Assembly (NCBI GenBank): GCA_947179155.2
Contig: OX359285.1
Span: 10,894,010-10,958,009, forward strand
DNA from: Hedera helix
Lineage: Eukaryota > Streptophyta > Magnoliopsida > Apiales > Araliaceae
DNA: 64,000 bases
Reading direction: 5' to 3'
Within the stretch, counting starts at the first letter, position 1. Every line of letters starts with the position of its first letter. Under the pieces are notes generated by a model. That model did no database searches. It saw only the letters and a program-made list of their open reading frames with translations, and was not told the origin of the DNA. Positions 35,196 through 46,898 of this stretch are shown here, piece after piece. The position numbers were made by a program, and so were the translations under genes.

Positions 35196-36740
35196 TGTGT
35201 TCTGTCGATCCAAAAATAAAATATTACTTTGAAAAAATATTTATGTAGTACTGCAAGTAAAAGTCGATCTCACAGAGAATGATTAATTTAATTTTATGCA
35301 ATGTAAACTAAAATTGGGGATTTTGAACTAATTATAATTAACTAAATAAATAAAAGTAAATAAGATTAACCAAATAATTAAAACTTCAGTTCTTTAGTTC
35401 AGCATCACCTTTTCACAATGATAATATAATCAAGTTAATCATATTCATCCATCAATGAAATTAATAACCCAAGGTAAGAACAATCTGTGTTACCCAAAAT
35501 CCCCCTTAGGTTTTAAATCTAATGTGACCATTATCCCCACTGGACCCTAACTATAATACAACTTATAACTATCAATCTAGATTTATTATAACAATAGCAT
35601 TAAGAATTAGAGAATTAGGTTATTCCAAGCAACAATTATACAATTGCAGATTATTTAACTTATATTCTTAATAACCATAGCAGTACTCAAAAGTTTGACT
35701 ATAATCATGTATTATTAATCGTTACTTATGATTAGATACAATATCGTTTGCTTAATACTATATCTTAATCTAGCAGATGATACTAATTAGATCAATTCAA
35801 CAGACCATTATCAAATCAATCAAACCAATTATCATTCAAACAGTTAAAACAGATCTTCAAGAATAATCTCATATAAGAAGAAGTAAATAATAATAACTTA
35901 ATTAAACCATCAATTGTAAATAAGGTTCAACATCTCTTAGAACTGAATACGAAAACATAGTCTGACATGCTCTACACAATAATTTATATGAATGAATGAA
36001 TGTGTGTATCTTTAGTTGTGTCTCAAAACCTCTATTTATAGATACATAATTTTTCCTAAACCTAATAGTTATTAAAATACTAATTTAAAAATAAAATAAT
36101 TAATTAATGTTCCTATTTTAAATTGCAATTGGATTCTATTAATATAATATCCTTTTATTTATTTAATTCAATTTGGAACCCACTTCAATTTCGAATCCAC
36201 AATCTAATTTACTGAAGGAATAGTTAAATAAGAGCTCGGGACCCACATGGAATTAATATATTGTTGCTGAAGGAAATAATTTGGTCAAAGGATGGGACCT
36301 AGTGTGGAAAATTAAGAAAATCAAGCCGCCCAGCCTTCCCTACGCGCTTAGCTGATTGTTTTTAAAAAAATAACTGATCGCGCATTGCGCCATAGTCATT
36401 TTCTTAATATGCTGTCGCGTATTGCGCTTTATTCTTTTAATTTCATTAGACAACCAAAACGACATGCACCGAGCATATTCTTAATCAATTCCCTACCGCG
36501 CATGACGCCATCCGTGCTCCTGTTGTTTACCAAAATGCCATAAGTTCTTACAAGAATTACAAATTTCCCAGCCAAGTTTTATTTTCCCAACAAAACAAAA
36601 TAATAATTAATAAAAATAATATAAAAATAATAAAAATGCATAAAATTAAATAAATTACCTTAAAAACTAAAAATACTTAAAAACTTAGAAATAATTAAGC
36701 ATAAAATACCGAATTAATATATATAAAAATCTATTTATCA
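35196..36740 (-). mobile_element. 3' LTR of Athila-like element C
   Basis: Starts TGTGTTCTGTCG and ends TCTATTTATCA. At 1545 bp it is nearly the same length as the 5' copy without its insert (1547 bp), and they look roughly 90 percent alike where I compared them. A minus-strand TATA (CTATAAATAG) lies at 36032-36041. The polypurine tract adjoins at 36741-36758 (AGTGTGGAGGTATTTGA on the minus strand). Flanking 5-mers AACTT and AAGCT are only similar. Confidence 0.85.
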
Positions 36741-37918
36741 AATACCTCCACACTTAAATCTTTGTTTGTCCTCAAGCAAAACAAGAATAAAAACTATAGA
36801 ATTAAAATTAATAACCAAAAAACTTTCTTGACTTGAGCAACAAATCAATAAGAATTCAACATTAATCTCAAAGATTTCAAAAATAATAACTCAAAGAAAA
36901 TTTCAAATCCATGCAACGCCCAAAATTTCGATATATTTATTAATCTTACTTTATTTAGGACCATTTGTGTGTGTGAATCCAAATGCATAGAACTAATTAA
37001 AACTCATATAAGTTTAGGTTATTAATTACCTTATAAAAGATATACAACAAAGCTCTATATACTTATTTTTCATATCACTTTCAATTAATATAGGTAAATA
37101 TAACTTAGAAGATCAAAAAATTTTAATCTTCATAAGCACACTATGATTATTAATATCAATTTTTTTAAGTACTTCTTTCTATTTTTTTTCCTTTTAATGG
37201 GTGCGTTTTATGCTCAATCCCATCTTTTCCTTCTTTTTTTCCACCAGCAGCAAGTACGTTTTACGCTCCATCTCGCATTTTCATGTGTTTATGAGTGAGT
37301 GCGTTTTACGCTCCATCTCATCCCACTACAAGATATTTTTCCTTTTCAATTTAACAATCCTAGAAAATTTCCTAAATCAACTATTCCAAATTATATTTTG
37401 CCTTATATTTCACTTTAAATAATAATCAAATAAGGTATAGAGCTCAAAAATATCTTCCATAATCATATAACCATATAAACTTTCTATAAATTAAAATTAG
37501 CTTAAACTAAATGGATATAAGTGCATAAAAATAAAGCATTTCAAATAAAATAATAACTAACAAAACTACCAAAAAACAGACTAAGCAAAAGTTTATCATT
37601 TTTTAAAAGTTATTAAATAAAAATAAAATTTTTATCATTGCCAAAAAGTAAAATTTAATTAATTTATCGCTCAAGTGACATATCTTAAAAAAAACTAACT
37701 GCCCATTTTCTTAGAAAAAACTGTTTTACTTAGCACATAAAACAATCCTTTAAACCCCCAATTGGACGAGTTTTATCTTGTGAGGGTTTGTAGTGAATTT
37801 ATCCACAAAATTCATAAATTAATCCTAAAAATGCAAAAAAAATAAATAACCTAAATTTCTTCCCCCACACTTAAAACTTACATTGTCCCCAACATAAAGT
37901 AAAATGCAAAGATAGTAG

Positions 37919-37966
<48 letters not shown>

Positions 37967-38121
37967 AAAGGAAAAGAAAATCAAATCTGGCTTCCTGGGT
38001 TACCTCCCAAGCAGCGTTTTTGTTTAATGTCACTGGCTCGACTTCATGCATAAACACTACGTCACTCAAACTTCATGAATTTTGAGTATATCATCCATCA
38101 CGTTATCCTTTATAGATATGT
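36741..38121 (-). other. 3' noncoding region of element C
   Basis: Contains the polypurine tract, then three copies of the GTGCGTTTTACGCTCCATCT motif (37200-37224, 37253-37276, 37297-37320), a (TA)n run (37921-37962) and the family's post-pol signature GCTTGGGAGGTAACCCAGG (37995-38015, minus). No integrase or RT is present upstream of it, unlike element A. Confidence 0.7.
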
Positions 38122-38302
38122 TCAATCTTCCTTGAGATGCATGAAAAAATTCACTCCTTTTTCAAAGAACAAGTATTTAAGATGACTAGGTAGATTTCTT
38201 AAATTTGGAATGGGATCCAGCAAAATAGAAGATAAAAATTTCTCGTGAGTAAGTAATTGAATGGAAGATACTGCGTGCTTATCTAAATCACTAGCAAAGA
38301 AT
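38122..38302 (-). pseudogene. Element C pol remnant before RT
   Basis: A short minus-strand piece giving SILLDPIPNLRNLPSHLKYLFF, which corresponds to the LPxHLKYAYLG linker between protease and RT in Athila/Tat elements. RT, RNase H and integrase should follow but are missing, and the next recognisable feature is the post-pol signature. The protease on its other side is also missing. Confidence 0.65.
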
Positions 38303-38940
38303 GTAATAATGGAATACAACAGTTTAATCAACATCATAATAAAGATAACAATAATGCAGAAAATAAGTAAAAGAAAGAGCACGTTACTGTGTAATGACAA
38401 TTATTGATTCAGTAATGTGAATTATTGTGCATATGCTACTGTGACAATTATCAGTTCAATAATATGAATTATTGTGCATGTGACAATTATTGGTTCAATA
38501 AAATCAATATTGTACAATAGCCACTTTATCAGTTCAATAATATGAAACATTGTGCAATACCTTGTGCTACTGTGTAATACTATATGTTATTATGTAATAC
38601 CGTATGTTACTGTTCCTTTACGACCGGATATTTTAACAGTTAAAAGTGATAGTACCATTGACTATTTTTATCTACAAAGGTTATTTATGTCATTTTCTAT
38701 ATCCGATAATATTTTGTTGTCGGGTTCCACTAATATTTGGTTATTTCGGTGTCATCGTACGAATTGAATATTCCCCGACAGAATGAATATCCACTAACAA
38801 AATGAATATTCTCCGACAAGACAAAATTTACACAAAACATTTTTTTATTTTAACTTTTGTCAATTTATTCACTTACTGTTTTAGAAGAAAATATATAAAG
38901 AAAAATTAAATTTGTATTTCATAAAAGTCAGGGTCTTACA
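38303..38940 (-). mobile_element. Truncated Tekay-like LTR in element C
   Basis: Matches 17862-18511 closely (GAATACAACAGTTTAATCAA to GGGTCTTACA), that is, the first 640 bp of the minus-strand LTR. The other end is missing, and it joins pol remnant on one side and gag on the other. No target duplication is visible. It marks the spot where the protease region was lost. Confidence 0.8.
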
Positions 38941-39630
38941 TCTGTATTGATGTTGTCTTCTTCCTCTTGGTTCAGCGATGGAGGGGTCATCTTTTCTAAA
39001 TTTTCTACCTCTTTATCATTTCTCAAAATAATTACACTTGCATTCTTTTTTGGATTCATCAACTGTTGAGAGGGTAATTTTTCATAATCTTGCGCTTCCA
39101 ATTGACTAAGTGCGGTTGTCATTTGTTTCATCCGTGTACTTAAATTCTAAATCATTGCCATTGTTTCCTGTTGAAATTGCAAAGTGTTAGTTTTAAGAGC
39201 TTTAACAAAAGCTTCTAAAGACATCAGAATTGTAAGCTTGGGCCTGTTGTCTTTGGGGATATGGCTAATTGTACTACTGATAATTTAGAAAGTTTTGATT
39301 TGCATGCCAATTCAGTTGTGGATTCCCATAGCTAAAATTAGAATGATACCTCCATCCAAAATTATACGAGCATGAATATAGATCATATTTCCTTTATCAT
39401 TGACCGAGAATACCACCTGCTACACTTACTCATTTATAGGATTCCTCTTGAAGTATATGGCACATATTAGTTGGATGTCCTATTGCCACACAAATCCTAC
39501 AAGCTTGCACCGGTTGCGCATTACCTATAGCCATTTGATAAACAAGAGAAGTTAGACTATCAATTTGTTGCTCAAGAGACGAAATATTTATCTATTTAAC
39601 ATAATCAGGCATGACTTCCATCCTTAATCT
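38941..39630 (-). pseudogene. Element C gag remnant with intact zinc knuckle
   Basis: Minus-strand gag tail: SLEQQIDSLTSLVYQMAIGN, then CRICVAIGHPTNMC, a complete CX2CX4HX4C knuckle at 39460-39501. Farther on come MKQMTTALSQLEAQDYEKLP and the NPKKNASVIILRNDKE box. Several stops interrupt it (for example after EESYK and in the QQ-rich stretch). The large central gag domain seen in elements A and D is absent, so gag is N-terminally deleted. Confidence 0.75.
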
Positions 39631-39731
39631 GCACAACTCAATTAAACTATGAAAAACTATAAAAATAAAATCTAAAAAAATTACTAAATTAAAATAAAGT
39701 TTACAAAAACACAAAAATAAATTAGAATAAC

Positions 39732-39749
39732 TCCCTGGCAATGATGTTA
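39732..39749 (-). other. Degenerate tRNA-Asp primer site of element C
   Basis: TCCCTGGCAATGATGTTA on the plus strand aligns with the tRNA-Asp-type site of element A with several transitions. It lies just inside the 5' LTR, where a primer site is expected. Confidence 0.65.
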
Positions 39750-39837
39750 AAATTTGGTGTGCTGTGTCGCAGACACTCAAAAATAAAATCTTATTTTGAA
39801 AAAATATTTATGTAGTAGTGCAAGTAAGGGTCGATCT

Positions 39838-42800
39838 TGTAATATCCCAGATATTTCACGAGATTTTTAAATAAGGTCTTGATGATGAAATAAAGGTTGA
39901 AGTTTAAAATCTAGATTTAGAGAAGTAAAATGTGTAGAAGTGAGTAAACATTTGACCCTAATCTTGGTGTTAGGATTGAAATTTGAGTGAATGAAGGTTT
40001 TTAAATTTTAGAACTTGGAATTTGACTGTGTATACTTGGATGTATATTGGGAATGAAGTAATATAATACCTTTAAAGTTTGATGAATGTATTTGACTATA
40101 AGAATTTATGTAAGAAGTTTTAATATGAGTTATGTGAGAAATTTATTAAGGAAATAAATTTCAATTATTGAGATATTTATAAGTTTAAGTTAAGGTGTAT
40201 ATGTATAGATACATATATACTTGGAGGTGCACTAATTATATTCTAGCCGATCGTGATAAATGATTTATGAAGAATAATTATATAATTTATTTAATAATTA
40301 TAAATTATATAAGGTAATTAAATTAAACTAGTGAACAAACCCTAAAGTTTTAATATCAAAAGAATTGATAAGTTGTCCATTAATTAAATATTCAATTAAA
40401 TAGAATATAAAGAGTAAATTGAATTTTGTACATTAATTAATATGATTATTAATTAATTTAAACAAAATAAAATATTAAGAATAATATATATTAGTTCATT
40501 TAGTAATTTAATACTAATGAGCTATGTTATTTAATTAATTAACCAATCCAATTATTTAATTGATCATGGACTTGGTAATTAATGTGTGACAAATTAAATG
40601 TGTCATCATTGGGTTAAATTAAATAGTCCAAGGATACATTAATTGGACTTGATTTATTAGTAGCCCGCACATTTATTTGTAAGTCTAATTGGTTATTTAA
40701 TGAAATCTAATTATTAACTCATTTGGTAAATGTTCCAAGTAGCTTATTTAATTAATAAAAGCAACTAGGATGACAAGCAAATTGGGACAAAAAGTACCCC
40801 TAGCTGCCGTTGGAAAGGAGGAGAAGCAAGGGAATTATTTTTATTTTTTATTTTTACTTGCTTACTTGATCAATTTTAGTACAAGGAGCCATGCTATCTT
40901 TTCACCAACTTAGTCCTTAACCTAGGTTGCTTGTGCAAGTCTCCAAGTTAGCTTCATAATAGCCTAGGAGTATAGATATATGTGTGTATCTATACATTCT
41001 TACAAGTATACTCCTTTAGAGAGCAAAGAAGAAGTCATTCGCTACTCTTTTTTTTTTAAGTTCCAGTGAGAAGTTAGAGAGAAAGGAGAGCAAAATTATT
41101 TTTGTGAGAGAAAGAAAAGAGGAGGCCAGCTGTGACATAAATAGGGAGAAGAGGAGAAGTGCTTGAATTCCATCTAGGCTCATCAACTACTTTGGGAAGA
41201 AGAGAAATCAAACATCTAGGTCAAGAAGGTAAGAAAATACCTTTAAAACCCCCAATTTGCATGCTATTTGTATTTTTATGTTAGATATATGAAGTTCAAG
41301 TTCTAAATGGCTAGAATCATGTTAAATATGTTTATATAGGTTAACATGTGGTTAAATTGTGTATTAGTATGTGTTTATGTCAAAATGTTTGGAAGAAAGC
41401 TCAAAAACACTTTTACCGGAAAACTAAATCTGAACAGCCACTCCCGGAATTACTATTCACGATCGAAAAATTGGATTTTTGATTTGTCAATTTTGTTGGA
41501 TAGATCTTGAAGTTTTGTAAATTCTGAAACTTTAATGACTAAAATCCGAGTTAAAATGAATTAGTTATGATTTTTGTAGCAAAACACTCCACTGTCGGAA
41601 GTTTTGCGTGAACAGTCCGGTTCCAGGCTATTTTCAGTGGTCAAATCGTGTCCGAAAAATTAATCTGATAATGAAAAATTGTAGTTCGGGAAGTCACGAT
41701 TCCAAGAATATAAAGTAGAGCACCATTGAAGTTATAAAACTTAAGTTATTAAGATTTAAGTGAAGGACCCCAAAACTGGGCAGATTTGAAAATGCTAAAA
41801 AGCTAACTAATTACATGAAAATTTGTTAAAAGTATTTTTAAATGCTGGAAAAATGTTAATCACCCTACTTATTATTTCAGTTGTATTAAATAGTAAGTAA
41901 GGTTAATTAAGAGAAAAAATATTTTTAATACTTTCTGAGGTGATAATGTACACTAGTTGAATGTTAATTGACTAATAATTGAAGAAAATTGTTATTAGAT
42001 TATTATTAAATAATAAATGTGGTATTTAAACTATATCATATTATTTAATGAAGGAAAATAATTATTTATTATTTAATTTATAATTAAATAGTAAATAAAG
42101 GAAGTAAATAGATAATTATTATTTAATTGATATTAAATAGTAATTAAATTATGAGAAAGTGTTTAAACTAATTATTTATTATTTAGTTAAGAGTAAATAA
42201 TAAATAAAGGCAATTAATTAATTTATTATTATTTAATTAACATTAAATAATAATTAAAGAGGGTTAATTGCTAACTATTTAATATATTAAATAGAAATCA
42301 AATGATGTTAGAGTTAATAGTATAATTGTTTATTATTTAATTAAGATTAAATAATGAGTACGGATAATTAATTAATTAATTATTATTTAATTCATATTAA
42401 ATAATAATTAAATGAAAATTAAGTGGAATAAATTATTACTTAATCGGAAGAAGGTTATTAAGTAATTAAATTATATTGATAATATTAATGATTAACTATT
42501 AAATGATAATAGTTAAGAATTAAATCATTATTTAATAATTAATAATGATATGTAATTAATTAAAAATATTATTAAAGGATTAATAATATTGTTTAGCATT
42601 TAATTAACTATTAAATAATAATAGTTATGAGTTAAACCATTATTAAATAAATAATAATGATAAATAAAGATTTAGAATATTATTAAAGAATTAATAATAT
42701 TGTTTAACAAGTAATTAACTATTGAATAATAATAGTTAAGGGTTGAATCATTATTAAATAATTACTAATGATACGTGAGGATTTTAAATATTATTAAATG

Positions 42801-44287
42801 GTTAATAATATTGATGAACAATTTAATTATTATTAAAATAATTAATAATAATGAGAAGTCAATTAAAATATTATTAAAGGGTAATAATACTAACAATCAA
42901 TTAAATTATTATTAAAAGATTAATAATAATGATTAAGGTAAACTATTATTAAAAAGGAATTAATAATAGTAATGATTATTTAAAGTGTTATTTAACAATT
43001 AAATAACATTATAAGTTATTACAAATTAATAGTAAGAGTTTAAAATATTATCCAAGACAGGTAATATTATGATAAATCATCGAGTTAAATAATGTGATTA
43101 AGTTAAACCAAGGGTATGGTCCATTAGTAACTAATTAGTTGTTCGACCTAAACAGAATTAAGGTCCAGGCATTAATGCAATGACATTAATAAATGTCAGA
43201 ACTGCATAATTTGTACAATAGATTTACGGTGTTGAATATGAAACACTGAGTCAAGTTAACGAGAGACTGAACTATGAAATTAACCCTATTGATTTAAAAG
43301 GGAACAATAAGAAGAAATAAATATCTTTAAAGATTTAGTATTGAGTCAAACTGTGATTGATATTGTGCACCATTAATCTCACATAATGTATAGGTGATGC
43401 AAGGAACGTGAAAGATTAGCGTAAGCCGGTTATACAAGTCCAGACAAGTTTTTCAGAACGTGTTGCATTATGTGTCTGATTTAGAATACTATAAAATTAT
43501 TGTGTGTGCATATGTTATTTTGTGCAATAATGTGGTAATGTGCTTTTGTTATACAAGTTGAAATAAACTGTTGATATACAGTAGATGATTAAGTTGATTT
43601 CTCTATATATATTGTAAATGACATGCATAAATAGCGTGAATCATAGAGTAAATATAAAGCATGATATGCATGAGATATGTAGTCATTGCAAAGCATGAGA
43701 TGCATGAAGCATGATGAAATATGTTTATGTGTTATGTGAAACTGTTAGACTTGCTGAGCCATCGTGCTCACCCTTGCTTAAAATAAAACATTACAGAAAA
43801 GCTTGAGGAAACTGATTACTCTGGTAGAAGTGAAGATGAAGATTGACTAACGAGTCATCAAGATCGAAGCGTATGTGTTTTTATAGTAAAACCCGGCGAT
43901 AGAATAAATTATCTCTGTGGGTATTACTTGTAAAAATTTTTATGTCTTAAATGTGCTATAGATTAGCAAACTGAAATGATTAGAAAAAATATATAGATTA
44001 TTTTAAATCATTTTTAGATGTTGTCCTTTATGTATAAGGGTGACAGGTTGGTATGCTATATCATTATTCATATGATTAGAAAGTGTAATAAAAATATTTA
44101 AAGATTGCGATTCTGGAATAGTATGAAGTTGGATGTTGTATCCATTTAAGGTTTATATTTGGTGTATAGTAATAATTGTATTGCTTATTGTTTATAAGTT
44201 TAATATAATTAGTTTAAACTCAGGATTAATGTTACTTTTAACGGACCAGATCCGGGGTTAAGGGAACCCGGGTTTAGGGTTGTTACA
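39838..44287 (+). mobile_element. Tekay/Del-like solo LTR, 4450 bp, TSD GATCT
   Basis: Starts TGTAATATCCCAG and ends GGGTTGTTACA. GATCT flanks both sides (39833-39837 and 44288-44292), and the uninterrupted site is seen at 35264-35275. Orientation comes from CTTGCTGAGCCATCGTGCTC near its 3' end (43751), matched by similar text near the 3' end of the plus-strand LTRs at 48727 and 60952. It contains an extreme A/T-rich degenerate repeat sector at about 41860-43050. No coding region. Confidence 0.9.
41860..43050. repeat. Degenerate A/T repeat array of ATTATTAAAT-type units
   Basis: Over about 1.2 kb, words such as TTATTTAATT, TATTAAATAATAATTAA and ATTATTAAAGG recur in both orientations at irregular spacing of some 40-90 bp. 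Many adjacent copies are complementary, so the sector can form many short hairpins. It lies wholly inside the solo LTR. Confidence 0.7.
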
Positions 44288-46224
44288 GATCTCACAGAAA
44301 ATGATTAATTTAATTTTATGCAATGTAAACTAAAATTGGGGGTTTTGAATTAATTATAATTAACTAAATAAACAAAAGTAAATAAGATTAACCAAATAGT
44401 TAAAAATTTCAGTTCTTCAGTTCAGCCTCACCTTTTTACAATGATAATATAATAAAGTTAATCATATTCATCCTTCACTGAAATTAATAATCCTAGATAA
44501 CAATCTGTGTTACCCGAAATTCCCCTTAGGTAAAACTAATATGACAATCGTCCCCATTAGACCCTAATTATCATACAACCTAAAATTATCAGTCTAGATT
44601 TAGTATAACAACATTATTAACAATTAGGGAATTAGGTTATTCTAAGCAACAATCTCACAATCGCAGATTATTTAACTTGTATTCTTAATACCATAACAAT
44701 ACTCAAAAGTTAGACCACAATAATGTATTACTAATCGCTACTTATGATCAGATACCATATCGTTTTCTTAATACTATATCTTAATCTAGCATATTATAAT
44801 AATTAGATCAATTTAACAGGCCATTATCAAATCAATCAAACCAATTATCATTCAAATAGTTAAAACTGATCATCAAGAATAATCTCATATAAGAAGGAAT
44901 AAATAATAATAACTTAATTAAATCATCAATTGTAAATAAGGTTCAACATCCCTTAGAACTGAATAAAAAAACTTAGCTTGACATTCTCTGCACAATAATC
45001 TATATGAATGAATGAATGTGTGTATCTCTAATTGTGTCTCAAAACCTCTATTTATAGATACATAATTTTTCCTAACCCTAATAGGAATTACAAATACGAA
45101 ATTAAAAATAAAATAATTAAGTAATGTTCTTATTTCAAATTGCAATTGGATTCTATTAATATAATATCCTTTTATTTATTTAATTCAATTTGGAACTCAC
45201 TTCAATTCGGAATCTACAACTTGATTTACTAAAGGAATATTTGAATTAGAGCTCGGGACCCACATGGAATTTATATACTGTTGCTGAAGGAAAAAAATTG
45301 GTCAAAGGATGGGACCCAGCATGGAAAGTAAAGAAAATCAAGCTGCAAAGTCTTCCCCACACACTTAACTGTTTGTTTTTATAAGAATAACCGACAGCGC
45401 ATTGCGCCATAGTCATTTTCTTAATATGTTGTCGTGTATTGTGCTTTATTATTTTAATTCCATCAGATAACCAAAATGGCGTCGCACCCAACATATGCTT
45501 AATCAATTCCTTACTGCGCATGGCACCATCCTTGCACCTATTATTTACCAAAATGTCATCAGCTCTTGCAAGAATTACTAATTTGTCGTCCAAGTTTTAT
45601 TTTTCCTACAAAATAAAATAATAATCAATAAAAATAATAAAAATGATAAAAATGCATAAAATTAAATAAATTACCTGAAATACTAAAAATACTTAAAAAC
45701 TTATAAATAATTAAGTATAAAATACCTACTAAATAGATATAAAAATCTACTTATCAAAGCTATAAATTTTATTAGTACTTAGACACTGAGACTATAATAG
45801 AGATATTCTTCTTAAGTTAGAGAATTAGTTGAAAGAGTACTCATAGTTCTAAGTGATCATATTTAAAGTATTCACATCATAGATCAAACATATTATTATA
45901 TATATATTTAAGTTAAACAAATTTATTTGTTATATCAAGTATTATTTAATTAATTCATTTATTATACTTAATATCTGACATCACAAGTATTTGAACTTAA
46001 ATTCTTATTCATAAATACTTCTTACATAATATAAAAGTTATCTAAACTTTATATCACGAACATAATTGATTATATCTACTTACACAGAAGTATATCACTC
46101 ACTATAAAAGTTATTTAAATTTTTATATTCGGACTTTAATTCACATATGCTTATATAAGAAGTAAATTTTTTTTAAATAAACTTTTATTGAAAAAGGTTG
46201 AGTTTGTTGACTTTATATATATGT

Positions 46225-46506
46225 GAGAAAAAGATAGCGATTCTTTGACTAAGACTAGACTCATAGAAAAGTTAATGGGTAGTTAGGTCTTTAGTGTACT
46301 TGTAAGGTGAGGGATAAACTTCTTATTTCAAAACCTGATTGTAAAACAAAAGTCTAAGTGAGTTAGTCATTTTTAAATCTGTGAGGAAAAGAAAGTAATC
46401 CTTTGACCATGACCAAAGTCTTAGAGAGGTCAATGGGTAGCTGGGTCTCCAGTGTACTTGTAAGGTGAGGGACATACATCTTATTTTAAGACCATATTGT
46501 AAAGCA
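46225..46506. repeat. Diverged tandem duplication, period about 156 bp
   Basis: Two successive copies share GTGAGRAAAAGA, TTTGACYA, TCAATGGGTAGCTGGGTCT-like text, AGTGTACTTGTAAGGTGAGG and ATTGTAAARC. It lies in the right part of the copia-type LTR. The spacing between the AGTGTACTTGTAAGGTGAGG copies is about 156 bp. Confidence 0.8.
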
Positions 46507-46898
46507 GAACTAGGCTCAAAAAACAGGTATAACTACGTTTGAGGAAGGAGCGAAAAACTGATGTCCAAGATAAGTAGTTGTATGTATAGTTAGAAGTTGG
46601 TCTAGAAAACTTTGTAAATGCTTCTCCACCTATAGAAGGATTGTTTATCACTGATAGTAATATGATCTCAAGTCTTGGAAAAGAGCTTGAGTTTAGACAT
46701 AAAAACATACCCGGGTTGTATGTTGTGAACAAGATAAATCTCTGTGCACCGTGTGATTGAATTTGTACTGTCTTGTATATTAATTTTTGACACTGTAAAT
46801 TAATTAATTAAAAATTCAAAAAGGATTAAGATTTTTAAAAAAAAAAAATAATAATCTATTCAACCCCATTTCTAGATTATTATCTGACTTTCAATTAC

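Larger units (their letters stand above)
39755..45756 (-). mobile_element. 5' LTR of element C, interrupted by a Tekay-like solo LTR
   Basis: Starts TGGTGTGCTGTGTCGCAG and ends TCTACTTATCA. Without the 4455-bp insert and duplication it is 1547 bp. A minus-strand TATA (CTATAAATAG) lies at 45048-45057. A decayed C+G cassette with AGCGCATTGCGCC lies at about 45395-45530. Confidence 0.87.
34045..46893 (+). mobile_element. Copia-type solo LTR in chromovirus RT, split by element C
   Basis: The left part starts TGACGGGTCTC with TTTTGATGATAACAAA, a usual start of plant copia LTRs. The right part ends with AACCCCATTTCTAG and TCTGACTTTCA. The flanks ATTAT (34040-34044) and ATTAC (46894-46898) differ by one base and look like a mutated 5-bp duplication; removal rejoins the RT codons for PATFCN and LMSDVF. 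The plus-strand TATA (TATAAATAG, 34712-34720) gives orientation. Its two parts (34045-35195 and 45757-46893) add to about 2.3 kb. A stretch starting ATTAGTACTTAGACACTGAG occurs on both sides of element C. Confidence 0.78.
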
